Shown here one piece after another: positions 8,532 through 16,519 of a stretch of DNA of 64,000 nucleotides (position 1 is the first letter of the stretch; every line of letters begins with the position of its first letter). Origin of the DNA: an uncultured Bacteroidia bacterium. GTDB taxonomy: Bacteria; Bacteroidota; Bacteroidia; Bacteroidales; ML635J-15. Under the pieces are notes generated by a model. That model was not told the origin of the DNA and searched no databases. It saw nothing but the letters and a program-made list of their open reading frames with translations. Where the stretch lies: the NCBI GenBank assembly GCA_902791865.1, contig CADAXK010000004.1, positions 1-64,000 of the forward strand. The letters run 5' to 3'. A program made the position numbers and the translations under genes.

Positions 8532-9897
8532 AATCCTTCTGACAATAATTACACTGCAAGCCTTTGTCGTTTCGGCAAAGGCTTACAGCATTAAATTGGA
8601 GATACTAAATCTTCCCGACCAGTATGTTTATCTCGCTCAGTATCACGGATTCCAAAGTCTCACACTCGACTCGGCAAAATGCAAGAACGGAATCGCTGAA
8701 TTCAAAGGTAAAAACACTTTGCCTCAAGGAATATACTATATATTTATAAAGGAGAAGAAACTGTTCGACTTCCACTTTGCCAACAACAAGAAAACACTCA
8801 CACTTTCCACCGACATAGATGACCCTGCATATCATCTTAAAGTAAATGGCAATGAAGCAAGCGAATCGTTCAACGAAGCGCATAAAACAATACTCCGATA
8901 CTGGACTCAGCGCGATGAAAGAACGGAACTTCTATCGGTAATAAACCTCTGGAAAGGCAACAATGTTGACACGCTGAAAGTTCAAAACGAAATAGATAGT
9001 CTCGACAAGTTCTACCTTGAATTTCTGCAACGTGAATGGAAAAAGCAGAAAAAAAACGATTTTCTATCGGAACTCTACAAGATGGCATACGCAGCACAAT
9101 GCCCCGACTGCGACCAGTTGTCATACATAGACTTCTCAAATCCCGAATTGCTTAACACACCGGAATATTCGTTCAGAAAGTTAATTGAAAGTTACTGCTG
9201 GAAAAACATTTCCTCGTTTGCCGACAACATAACTACAGCAATTGCGAACGCCGAACACCTTGTACAATTTACCGACCCGAAGAGCGAATCCAGAAAATAC
9301 ATACTTAACAAACTGGTATTAAGTTACACAACAATAAACCGTGGCTACCACCCAGACATAAGGCTCGAAGCGGTAGCCTGCTACCTGTTCGACAAATACT
9401 ACAAAGATAAACCTTGGTGGATGTCAGACTACGACTACACTGTTATGAAATGGGAATACGACATCACCAAATACAATGTCATCGGAATGCAAGGCAAGAA
9501 CATCGTACTCCCCGACCAAAACGGAATCGACCATTCATTGTACGGATTGAAATCAAAATACAAGATTCTGGTTTTCTGGGATTCCGAATGCGAAGTATGC
9601 ATCGAGAAAGTTGGCCACATACAAGCCGACTACCCTACCCTTAAAGCAATTGGTGCAGAAGTCTTTGCCGTATATACCGAAGCCGAATACGACCAGTGGA
9701 AACAATATATTGCCGACAACGAACTAAACTGGATAAACGTCAGCGACCCTGATGGCGTTGGCACATACGACTACGACTATGGAACATACAAAACTCCTCG
9801 GCTTTACCTGCTTGACGAAAACAACATCATTATCGCCAAGGACTTCGATTCGGCAAAGATTATCGAAACAATCAACCAATACGAGCATGGCAAATAA
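8512..9897 (+). CDS. Secreted thioredoxin-like protein, paralogue with CEVC site
   Basis: 461 residues with an N-terminal signal peptide (MRKTIIRILLTIITLQ..AKA), a DUF4369-like start, a helical middle and a C-terminal thioredoxin fold. The active site reads FWDSECEVCIEKVG, so CxxC is kept as CEVC in place of the partner's CGHC. The cis-Pro segment is YKTPRLYLLDENN. It overlaps the preceding gene by 20 bp and shares its architecture, suggesting duplication and divergence. The different dipeptide between the cysteines predicts a different redox potential or partner (inference). Confidence 0.82.
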   Translation: MRKTIIRILLTIITLQAFVVSAKAYSIKLEILNLPDQYVYLAQYHGFQSLTLDSAKCKNGIAEFKGKNTLPQGIYYIFIKEKKLFDFHFANNKKTLTLSTDIDDPAYHLKVNGNEASESFNEAHKTILRYWTQRDERTELLSVINLWKGNNVDTLKVQNEIDSLDKFYLEFLQREWKKQKKNDFLSELYKMAYAAQCPDCDQLSYIDFSNPELLNTPEYSFRKLIESYCWKNISSFADNITTAIANAEHLVQFTDPKSESRKYILNKLVLSYTTINRGYHPDIRLEAVACYLFDKYYKDKPWWMSDYDYTVMKWEYDITKYNVIGMQGKNIVLPDQNGIDHSLYGLKSKYKILVFWDSECEVCIEKVGHIQADYPTLKAIGAEVFAVYTEAEYDQWKQYIADNELNWINVSDPDGVGTYDYDYGTYKTPRLYLLDENNIIIAKDFDSAKIIETINQYEHGK

Positions 9898-9934
9898 TAA
9901 TCATTTATAATTTCCTCTTACCACAAAAAAGCAC

Positions 9935-9942
9935 TATCTTTG
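9935..9942 (+). promoter_or_regulatory. Promoter -7 box for the DUF2723 gene
   Basis: TATCTTTG, 23 bp before the ATG at 9966. Confidence 0.7.
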
Positions 9943-9965
9943 CAACTTTAAAATTTTAAATAAAA

Positions 9966-12900
9966 ATGACAGAAAAAAGATTTAAACTGCTGAATAACAT
10001 TACCGGTTGGGTAGTATTCCTAGTAGCGGCAATCACTTACCTGCTTACTATAGAACCCACGGTAAGTTTTTGGGACTGCGGTGAATTCATTTCATCATCA
10101 AATAAAATGCAGATCGGTCACCCGCCTGGAGCACCGTTCTTCATGGTAATAGCAAGATTCTTTGCAATGTTTGCATCTGGACCCGAACAGGTAGCCATGA
10201 TGATAAACTCGATGTCGGCTTTGGCAAGTGCATTCACAATATTGTTCCTTTTCTGGACAATTACTTTCCTTGCAAAGCACCTCATTGCAAAGGACGGCAA
10301 ATACAATGTCGGTAACACTATCGCAATATTGGCATGCAGCACGATAGGCGCATTAGCATACACATACTCCGATACCTTCTGGTTCTCGGCTGTCGAAGGT
10401 GAAGTTTACGCCTTCTCGTCGTTCTTCACGGCAATTGTATTCTGGGCAATAACCAAATGGTACGACTCCGACATCGAAGACCCAACCTCAAGGAGATGGA
10501 TTCTGCTCATAGGACTTATGGAAGGTATGGCAATAGGTGTTCACCTGCTTAACTTGCTTACACTCCCTGCTATCGCATTTGTTGTATACTACAGAAAGTT
10601 CAAGCCACAAACAAGCGCTCGCAGATTCTGGGGATTCATGCTTACAGGCATCATTTCATTGCTTGCTATTGCTGTGATTATGTGGGGAATAATACCCGGC
10701 GTTGCCGTTGTCGCTTCAAAGTTTGAACTTCTGTTTACCAACACTTTCGGAGCTCCGTTCAACACTGGACTTATCGTATGGACAATACTGACAATCGCCT
10801 GCTTGGTTCTAAGCATTTTCTTCACACAGAAGAGCAACAATGTCATTCTGAACACCATATTCCCGACATTGTCGATGATACTTACCGGTGCATTGCTTTT
10901 CACAGGAAACACTTTCGTCAACATCCTGGTAATCGCTGCAATGGTCTTCTGCCTGATAAAGTTTATCGCCAAGAAGCACAGGTCTTTGCTCAACACAGCA
11001 ATGATTTTCCTTACAATGATTATTATCGGCTACTCAAGCTACGCCATTATAATAATAAGGTCTAACGCCAACCCGCCAATGAACCAGAACAATCCCGAAG
11101 ATATGTTCAACCTGCTCTCCTACCTCAACCGCGAACAGTACGGTGACCGTCCTCTGCTCTACGGACAGGATTTCAACGCACAATTCGAGAAATACGAGAA
11201 CACTACCGAAATATACACCAAGCGTGGCGACAAGTATGTTTGCGTAGGTCATAGGTTTAAGCCAGTTTTCAAAGCTAACGGATGCAGAGTATTCCCGCGT
11301 ATGTATAGTCGCGAAGCCGAACATATTTCGGTTTACAAGGATTTTGGCGGAATGAAAGCTTCTCAAAAGAAACCGACTGGACTCAACAACATAAAGTTCT
11401 TCGTAAACTACCAGCTCAACTGGATGTACTGGCGCTATTTCCTGTGGAATTTCTCAGGAAGGCAGAACGACATTCAGGGACACGGCAACACAATCCACGG
11501 CAACTGGATTACAGGTTTCGACGCATGGGACAACGCTCGTCTCGGCGATCAGAGCCTCCTGCCCGACTACCTGAAGAACAACAAGGGACACAACCGCTAC
11601 TTCATGCTTCCATTGATACTCGGTCTCATTGGACTTTTGTATCAGCTCTGGAAGAACACAAAGGACTGGTGGATTGTTTCTTTGCTCTTCATTCTCACTG
11701 GTATAGCAATCGTTGTTTACCTCAACCAGACACCTATTCAGCCGCGTGAACGTGACTACGCATACGCTGGTTCGTTCTACGCCTTTGCAATTTGGATTGG
11801 ACTTGGCGCAGCTGCAATTTATGAACTTTTCAAGAAGTTCACTCCGGGTGCTGTCGCTGGAATAGTTGCATTGCTTATTTGCGCTCCAGTGCCTTACATC
11901 ATGGCCGAACAAAACTGGGACGACCACGACCGTAGCAACCGCTATGCAGCTCACGACTTCGCACGCAACTACCTCGAAACCTGCGCTCCGAATGCAATCC
12001 TGTTCACCCACGGCGACAACGACACCTTCCCTGTTTGGTACGCTCAGGAAGTTGAAGGCATAAGACCAGACGTTAAGATTTGCTGTCTGCCCTACTTTGC
12101 TTCCGACTGGTACATCGACCAGATGAAGTGCGCAAGCTACGACGCAAAGCCAATGCCACTGTCTATCGAACGCATCAAGTACGAGCCGAACACACGCGAC
12201 CAGCTGATGATCGATTCTCGCCGCAAAGACAAGGGATTCATGCCACTGAAAGAGTTCTTGGACTACATAATTGATGACAAGAATGTAGTAAAAACTGGGG
12301 ACGACACTTATTATCTCTTCCCGTCGAAGAAAGTCTCGTTAAAGGCTGACCCGAAGAAAGTCATCGAGTATGGCTGCGTATATCCAGGATACTACAAGGA
12401 TACAGCAGACGAAACAGAAATCTACTTCGATACAGTTATCAACTTCGACCTCAACAGGGACTATCTGCTCAAGAACGAAATGATGATTCTCGACCTCTTG
12501 AACACCAACGAATGGGAACGTCCAATCTACATCACATCACTCGGTAGCCGCCACACGCTTAACTTGGACAACTACTTCCACAACGAAGGCTTTGCATACA
12601 GGCTCACCCCGATGAACAAAAAAGCAAAGGCTCCAGAAGGTGTTGCCAATAGCGACATCAACACCGACATCATGTACAACAACCTGATGAATGTTTACAC
12701 TTGGGGTAACATCAACGACCCTAATGTATATGTTGACCAGACCATACTTCGTACAACCAAGATTGTAAAGATAAGGAACAATTTCGGCGAACTTGCAAAG
12801 GCTCTCGTAAAGGAAGGCAAAACCGACAAGGCAAAGGAAGTACTGGCAAGATGCGACTCTATAATGCCTCCTGCTATGTATCCTATAACCTATTTCGATT

Positions 12901-13169
12901 GCGAATATGCCGAAGCTTATTATAAGGCTGGCGAATCAGAAATTGCCGATAGCATACTTACCGAAAGTTTAGAAATTGTCCTCACAGAACTTGGATACTA
13001 CAAGACACTCGATAAACAAAAAGTAAACACAAATGCCCAGGAAATCCAGCTGAACATTGCAACCATGGGCAAAATCATCTCTTTATTCCAAAAGAATGAA
13101 AGAAACGAACTATTTAATTCATACTATAACATTTATCAAGAAAATGCAGCTTGGTACGAAAATCTTTAG
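9966..13169 (+). CDS. DUF2723 membrane glycosyltransferase-like protein (GT117/TMEM260 family)
   Basis: 1067 residues. The N-terminal half is polytopic and carries the DUF2723 signature PTVSFWDCGEFISS and IGHPPGAPFF (about 27-60), with an acidic residue early in the membrane domain as in GT-C enzymes. After about twelve membrane segments a long soluble C-terminal part follows (about 650-1067), including THGDNDTFPVWY. The human family member TMEM260 is a protein O-mannosyltransferase; a similar glycosyl transfer at the periplasmic face is plausible here but unproven. Length is typical for Bacteroidota members. It overlaps the next gene by 26 bp. Confidence 0.9.
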   Translation: MTEKRFKLLNNITGWVVFLVAAITYLLTIEPTVSFWDCGEFISSSNKMQIGHPPGAPFFMVIARFFAMFASGPEQVAMMINSMSALASAFTILFLFWTITFLAKHLIAKDGKYNVGNTIAILACSTIGALAYTYSDTFWFSAVEGEVYAFSSFFTAIVFWAITKWYDSDIEDPTSRRWILLIGLMEGMAIGVHLLNLLTLPAIAFVVYYRKFKPQTSARRFWGFMLTGIISLLAIAVIMWGIIPGVAVVASKFELLFTNTFGAPFNTGLIVWTILTIACLVLSIFFTQKSNNVILNTIFPTLSMILTGALLFTGNTFVNILVIAAMVFCLIKFIAKKHRSLLNTAMIFLTMIIIGYSSYAIIIIRSNANPPMNQNNPEDMFNLLSYLNREQYGDRPLLYGQDFNAQFEKYENTTEIYTKRGDKYVCVGHRFKPVFKANGCRVFPRMYSREAEHISVYKDFGGMKASQKKPTGLNNIKFFVNYQLNWMYWRYFLWNFSGRQNDIQGHGNTIHGNWITGFDAWDNARLGDQSLLPDYLKNNKGHNRYFMLPLILGLIGLLYQLWKNTKDWWIVSLLFILTGIAIVVYLNQTPIQPRERDYAYAGSFYAFAIWIGLGAAAIYELFKKFTPGAVAGIVALLICAPVPYIMAEQNWDDHDRSNRYAAHDFARNYLETCAPNAILFTHGDNDTFPVWYAQEVEGIRPDVKICCLPYFASDWYIDQMKCASYDAKPMPLSIERIKYEPNTRDQLMIDSRRKDKGFMPLKEFLDYIIDDKNVVKTGDDTYYLFPSKKVSLKADPKKVIEYGCVYPGYYKDTADETEIYFDTVINFDLNRDYLLKNEMMILDLLNTNEWERPIYITSLGSRHTLNLDNYFHNEGFAYRLTPMNKKAKAPEGVANSDINTDIMYNNLMNVYTWGNINDPNVYVDQTILRTTKIVKIRNNFGELAKALVKEGKTDKAKEVLARCDSIMPPAMYPITYFDCEYAEAYYKAGESEIADSILTESLEIVLTELGYYKTLDKQKVNTNAQEIQLNIATMGKIISLFQKNERNELFNSYYNIYQENAAWYENL

Positions 13170-13506
13170 TCACATGGCTGCAATAGCATTGGTTTGCTGC
13201 ACGATTCTATCGTGTAGCAAACCTTTGACCTCAATTGAAAGTCAACCCGAAACGAAGGAAAACATTTCTCAATGCCCAGACAGTGTACACGCCACACTGA
13301 AAAACCTCACCGGATTGGATGGTTGTTCGTGGGTACTAGTCCTCGACAACGGAAAAAAACTTGAGCCGACAAACCTCAAAAAATTCGACAACATAAAACT
13401 TGAAGACGGCAAAGAAGTATTTGTAAAATACGAAGCTAAACCTTTGGCAGCAAGTATATGCATGGTCGGCACAATAGTCGAAATCATTTGTATATCAGAA
13501 AAATAA
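13144..13506 (+). CDS. Small lipoprotein
   Basis: About 120 residues from ATG 13144, with a lipoprotein signal ending in the lipobox LSC (ALVCCTILSCSKP). The mature part contains LTGLDGCSWVLVLDNGKKLEP and ends in hydrophobic CMVGTIVEIICI. This LDGC-W-x-(I/V)-x-L-D-x-G-K pattern is familiar from uncharacterised Bacteroidota lipoproteins. It overlaps the 3' end of the DUF2723 gene and is probably cotranscribed with it. An alternative start at 13174 follows the DUF2723 stop directly. Function unknown. Confidence 0.7.
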   Translation: MQLGTKIFSHMAAIALVCCTILSCSKPLTSIESQPETKENISQCPDSVHATLKNLTGLDGCSWVLVLDNGKKLEPTNLKKFDNIKLEDGKEVFVKYEAKPLAASICMVGTIVEIICISEK

Positions 13507-13561
13507 TGGTTAAAAAGTAACTTTTTGCCATATTTTCACCCCAAAATGACAAAAATAGGTA

Positions 13562-13592
13562 TTGCAAAAAAAGTGAAAAAAAAATATTTTTG
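13562..13592 (+). promoter_or_regulatory. Promoter of the phosphate transport pair
   Basis: TTG at 13562-13564, 20-bp spacer, TATTTTTG at 13585-13592, 24 bp before the ATG at 13616. Confidence 0.75.
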
Positions 13593-13615
13593 CACCACAA
13601 AAAATAAAAAGGAAA

Positions 13616-14266
13616 ATGTCTATTAATTCTATTTTTTCACCACTGAAACCCAAGGAGAACAAGTTCTTCCCGATGATTAATCAAATAGGTGAACTTTTAG
13701 CAACAGCTGCAAAAAAGCAAGCCGAACTGATAAAAAAGCCGTCGTTTGAAGAAATGGAAAACGACTACAAGATAATAAAGGAGTGCGAAACCCAGTCGGA
13801 CGCTGAAATAGCAAAAATATACGAAGAACTCAACAAGTCGTTCATCACACCATTCGACCGCGAAGATATACACAGCCTCTGCGAAACCGTTGATGACACG
13901 CTCGACTTCATTAATTCCACATCTAAACGAATATTATTATTCCGTCCGAAGCATATTCCAGAAATCTCGGTTCGAATGACTGAAATCATCAGCGAATGTT
14001 GCAACGCAATCAACATTTCTCTGCATGAACTCAATACAATAAACAAGAAGCCCGAGGTTGCTCTCAAGCAATGCGAACTCCTTCACGACCTTGAACAGGA
14101 AGCCGATGAAATTTATGAAAACTTCGTCAAAAACCTCTTCGAGGAAGAAACCGACACAAAGGAAATCATCAAGAACAAGGAAATAGTACAGCACATGGAG
14201 CGCACCACCGACATGGCAAAGCATGTTGGCAAGATAATAAAGACCATAATCGTAAAATACGCATAG
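13616..14266 (+). CDS. DUF47/PhoU-like phosphate transport accessory protein
   Basis: A 216-residue, all-helical cytoplasmic protein. The length, the repeated E/D-rich helices (LHDLEQEADEIYENFVKN) and the terminal MERTTDMAKHVGKIIKTI helix match the DUF47 family (PhoU_div). Members are usually encoded beside Pit-type carriers and modulate them. The stop lies one base before the pit start, a tight two-gene operon behind a good promoter. Confidence 0.92.
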   Translation: MSINSIFSPLKPKENKFFPMINQIGELLATAAKKQAELIKKPSFEEMENDYKIIKECETQSDAEIAKIYEELNKSFITPFDREDIHSLCETVDDTLDFINSTSKRILLFRPKHIPEISVRMTEIISECCNAINISLHELNTINKKPEVALKQCELLHDLEQEADEIYENFVKNLFEEETDTKEIIKNKEIVQHMERTTDMAKHVGKIIKTIIVKYA

Positions 14267-14267
14267 A

Positions 14268-15326
14268 ATGGGCTTTCTAATTGCAATTATTGTCCTCGCC
14301 ATAGTCTTCGACTTCATAAACGGCTTCCACGATGCCGCAAACTCCATTGCTACCGTAGTTTCAACTAGAGTTCTCTCCCCTACCCAAGCTGTAATCTGGT
14401 CGGCATTCTTCAACTTTGTTGCTTTCTTTATTGCCGAATACATACTTGGATTCAACATCGCCAACACCGTTCAAAAAACAGTAGAAGAAGCATACGTAAC
14501 AATGCCCCTGCTGATAGCCGGTCTTGTCGCTGCTATTACTTGGAGCCTTATAACCTGGTGGAAAGGAATACCATCCAGTTCATCTCATACACTAATCGGT
14601 GGCCTTACGGGAGCTGCCGTTGCCGCCAAAGGCTGGGAAGCTGTACATTGGTCAACAGTCGGATATATAGCTCTTTTCATTTTTATTGCACCACTTATCG
14701 GATTCATCGGTGGCAACCTGATAACAATACTACTATACTGGATTGCCCGCAAAGCCAAACCACACAAAGCAGACAAATGGTTCAAGCGTCTGCAACTGCT
14801 TTCGTCTGCATGCCTGAGCATTGGACATGGTCTCAACGATTCTCAGAAGGAAATAGGTCTTATAGCCTGTGCAATGATAGCATACGGCTCTCAATATGGC
14901 TTTGACGGACTAAGCGAATGGCTCCAGCCCGACACAATAACCAATGCCGGTTCAGGAGCAAACCTCACAGGAGCACCGAGTTGGATTCCAATAGCTTGTA
15001 TTACGGCAATTGCAATAGGCACAATGTCGGGCGGCTGGAAGATTATAAAGACTATGGGCAACCGCATTACCAAGATAACCCCAGTTGAAGGCTTCTGCTC
15101 ACAGACAGCAGGTGCAATAACACTTTTCATAACACAGCACCTTGGCGTTCCAGTAAGCACCACACATGTGATTTCGGGAAGTATCATGGGCGTTGGTTCT
15201 ACAAAAAGGCTTTCGGCTGTACGCTGGGGAGTTACCCTCGAACTCATAGTTGCATGGATTATAACAATCCCCGTCAGCGCAGCAATCGGTATGCTTACAT
15301 ATTATGTAATGGCAATGTTTATGTAG
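14268..15326 (+). CDS. pit: Low-affinity inorganic phosphate transporter, Pit family
   Basis: A 352-residue inner-membrane carrier with two inverted PiT repeats: FINGFHDAANSIATVVST at the N-terminus and GVPVSTTHVISGSIMGVG near the C-terminus. About ten membrane segments. It imports phosphate (as a metal-phosphate complex in the best-studied bacterial members) driven by the proton or sodium gradient. It is paired with the DUF47 gene upstream. Confidence 0.95.
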   Translation: MGFLIAIIVLAIVFDFINGFHDAANSIATVVSTRVLSPTQAVIWSAFFNFVAFFIAEYILGFNIANTVQKTVEEAYVTMPLLIAGLVAAITWSLITWWKGIPSSSSHTLIGGLTGAAVAAKGWEAVHWSTVGYIALFIFIAPLIGFIGGNLITILLYWIARKAKPHKADKWFKRLQLLSSACLSIGHGLNDSQKEIGLIACAMIAYGSQYGFDGLSEWLQPDTITNAGSGANLTGAPSWIPIACITAIAIGTMSGGWKIIKTMGNRITKITPVEGFCSQTAGAITLFITQHLGVPVSTTHVISGSIMGVGSTKRLSAVRWGVTLELIVAWIITIPVSAAIGMLTYYVMAMFM

Positions 15327-15600
15327 GGGCTGCGCCTGTTTGAATGGCTGCGCCGTTTCTGGTTTTGGGGCTTGCAGGCTCGAAGACTCACAGGCTTGAA
15401 GCCCTAACGTACTAAACGTTATTTCGTCATGGCTGCTAGCCTGTCTGCCTGTTAGACTTTTAGCCCCTTTTTGTTGCGCCCGTTTCAAATTTAACTTCGT
15501 TGAGGGCTACGCCGTTCAGGTTCAACGTTTAACGTTCAATGTTTAACGATTTGATGATTTAGCTACGCTGAGCTAAAGGTTCAATAATTTAACAATTCAA
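15327..15600. repeat. Mosaic of dispersed intergenic repeats
   Basis: Gene-free. 15327-15362 is the reverse complement of the family A unit seen at 121-160. 15374-15470 holds AGGCTTGCAGGCT / AGCCTGTCTGCCTGTTAGA-type words (family C). 15482-15516 is a diverged copy of the 52-bp repeat at 27479 and 29820. 15559-15576 is the hairpin TTAGCT-ACGCTG-AGCTAA, which recurs at 28394-28411. No coding potential recognised. Confidence 0.6.
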
Positions 15601-15605
15601 TGATT

Positions 15606-15642
15606 GTAGCGGTGCAATGATTTGCGATGAATGCATTGCGTC
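15606..15642 (+). repeat. REP-like element with GTAG foot
   Basis: GTAG (15606-15609) is followed after one base by a 9-bp stem GGTGCAATG / CATTGCGTC with two wobble pairs and a 14-nt loop. TGTAGCGG(C/T)GCAATG is shared with the element at 42164-42184. A GTAG tetranucleotide beside an imperfect hairpin is the hallmark of REP elements mobilised by RAYT transposases. Confidence 0.5.
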
Positions 15643-15656
15643 TCCATACAAAACAG

Positions 15657-15685
15657 AAAAGTCCGACCATTAGGCCGGACTTTTT
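15657..15685 (-). terminator. Intrinsic terminator, probably bidirectional
   Basis: AAAAGTCCGACC-ATTA-GGCCGGACTTTTT, a 12-bp stem with one mismatch, just past the stop of the DUF4190 gene. Confidence 0.8.
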
Positions 15686-15710
15686 GTAATTTACATAAAC
15701 AAACTTCGGT

Positions 15711-16022
15711 TTACATCAGTGATGACCAAAGGCTTGCGTAAGCTGTTCCAAGTATTGCAACCCAGATAACCCAGTAAACGATATACAAAGCGCTGAGAAT
15801 AATACCAATTATAGATGTTATCTTACCTGCCTTCAGCATACCGTCACCTGTAAATTGATCTGGAGCCTCATTATATGCATCTGTTCCTTTCTTTGCAAGA
15901 ACAAGACCTACTATACCACATACTAAACCTACGAACATGCATCCAAATACTATGGAGCAAATACCTAATACCAATGCAGCTACTGCATACGGTGCATTCT
16001 GTTTTTGAATCTGATCAGTCAT
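15711..16022 (-). CDS. DUF4190 small membrane protein
   Basis: 103 residues. A hydrophobic hairpin rich in Gly and Val (AVAALVLGICSIVFGC / GLVCGIVGLVLAKKG) is followed by a soluble loop GDGMLKAGKITSIIG and another membrane segment. The A-x-A-S/A-L-x-L-G-I-x-S pattern is that of DUF4190. Function unknown; inner-membrane location clear. It has its own promoter (16051-16058) and terminator. Confidence 0.8.
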   Translation of the reverse strand: MTDQIQKQNAPYAVAALVLGICSIVFGCMFVGLVCGIVGLVLAKKGTDAYNEAPDQFTGDGMLKAGKITSIIGIILSALYIVYWVIWVAILGTAYASLWSSLM

Positions 16023-16050
16023 ATTATTAATATTTTAAAATTTAGTTTCG

Positions 16051-16058
16051 CAAAATTA
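16051..16058 (-). promoter_or_regulatory. Promoter -7 box for the DUF4190 gene
   Basis: TAATTTTG on the minus strand, 28 bp before the ATG at 16022. Confidence 0.6.
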
Positions 16059-16148
16059 AACAAATCATGCCACATTGTATAAAAATACATGAATATTTTT
16101 TCGCAACATTATTCTGTTAATTTACAACTTATTGCCGCTAAAACACCA

Positions 16149-16445
16149 TCAGAATGCTACATTCTGATATACCCAGTTGAACAGGAAAACGGCAAGATTA
16201 ACCCAAACTATTATCCAACCTATTCGTTTTGTCATCTTTTTTGTTGCAAACAGAACTATACAGGCAAGCAAGGTCAAGAACCATGCAGCCAGAGGCGGAA
16301 AACAGACTATACTACCCCACACATCACCTTGTAGCAAAAGTATTATCCCTCGCTGAAAGCCGCACATAGGACAGCTAAAACCGAACAACTGCTTGTGGAA
16401 ACAAGGCAACGCATGCGAACTCAACCATTCAACTATACTTTCCAT
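16149..16445 (-). CDS. DUF2752 small membrane protein
   Basis: About 98 residues from the ATG at 16445. The segment FSCPMCGFQRGIILLLQGD followed by FPPLAAW matches the DUF2752 signature C-P-x-C-G-x-x-R/T-x-x-x-x-L-L-x-G-D. Two or three membrane segments follow. Function unknown. The TAATTTTG box at 16452-16459 is so close to this ATG that the mRNA would be nearly leaderless; the longer frame from 16481 would start upstream of the promoter. Confidence 0.75.
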   Translation of the reverse strand: MESIVEWLSSHALPCFHKQLFGFSCPMCGFQRGIILLLQGDVWGSIVCFPPLAAWFLTLLACIVLFATKKMTKRIGWIIVWVNLAVFLFNWVYQNVAF

Positions 16446-16451
16446 ACTCCG

Positions 16452-16459
16452 CAAAATTA
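16452..16459 (-). promoter_or_regulatory. -7 box for the DUF2752 gene (near-leaderless)
   Basis: TAATTTTG on the minus strand ends about 6 bp before the ATG at 16445. Confidence 0.5.
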
Positions 16460-16494
16460 TGCAATTACGAACTAATACCAAACAAAAAAATGAC

Positions 16495-16502
16495 TACCTT
16501 TG
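16495..16502 (+). promoter_or_regulatory. -7 box for the tandem barrel genes
   Basis: TACCTTTG, 17 bp before the ATG at 16520. It is divergent from the DUF2752 promoter. Confidence 0.7.
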
Positions 16503-16519
16503 GCGCAAAATAATTTTTT

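Noticed and set aside
13057..13143. Extended start of the small lipoprotein
   Set aside because: It would lie inside the DUF2723 gene and put 29 residues before a good lipoprotein signal.
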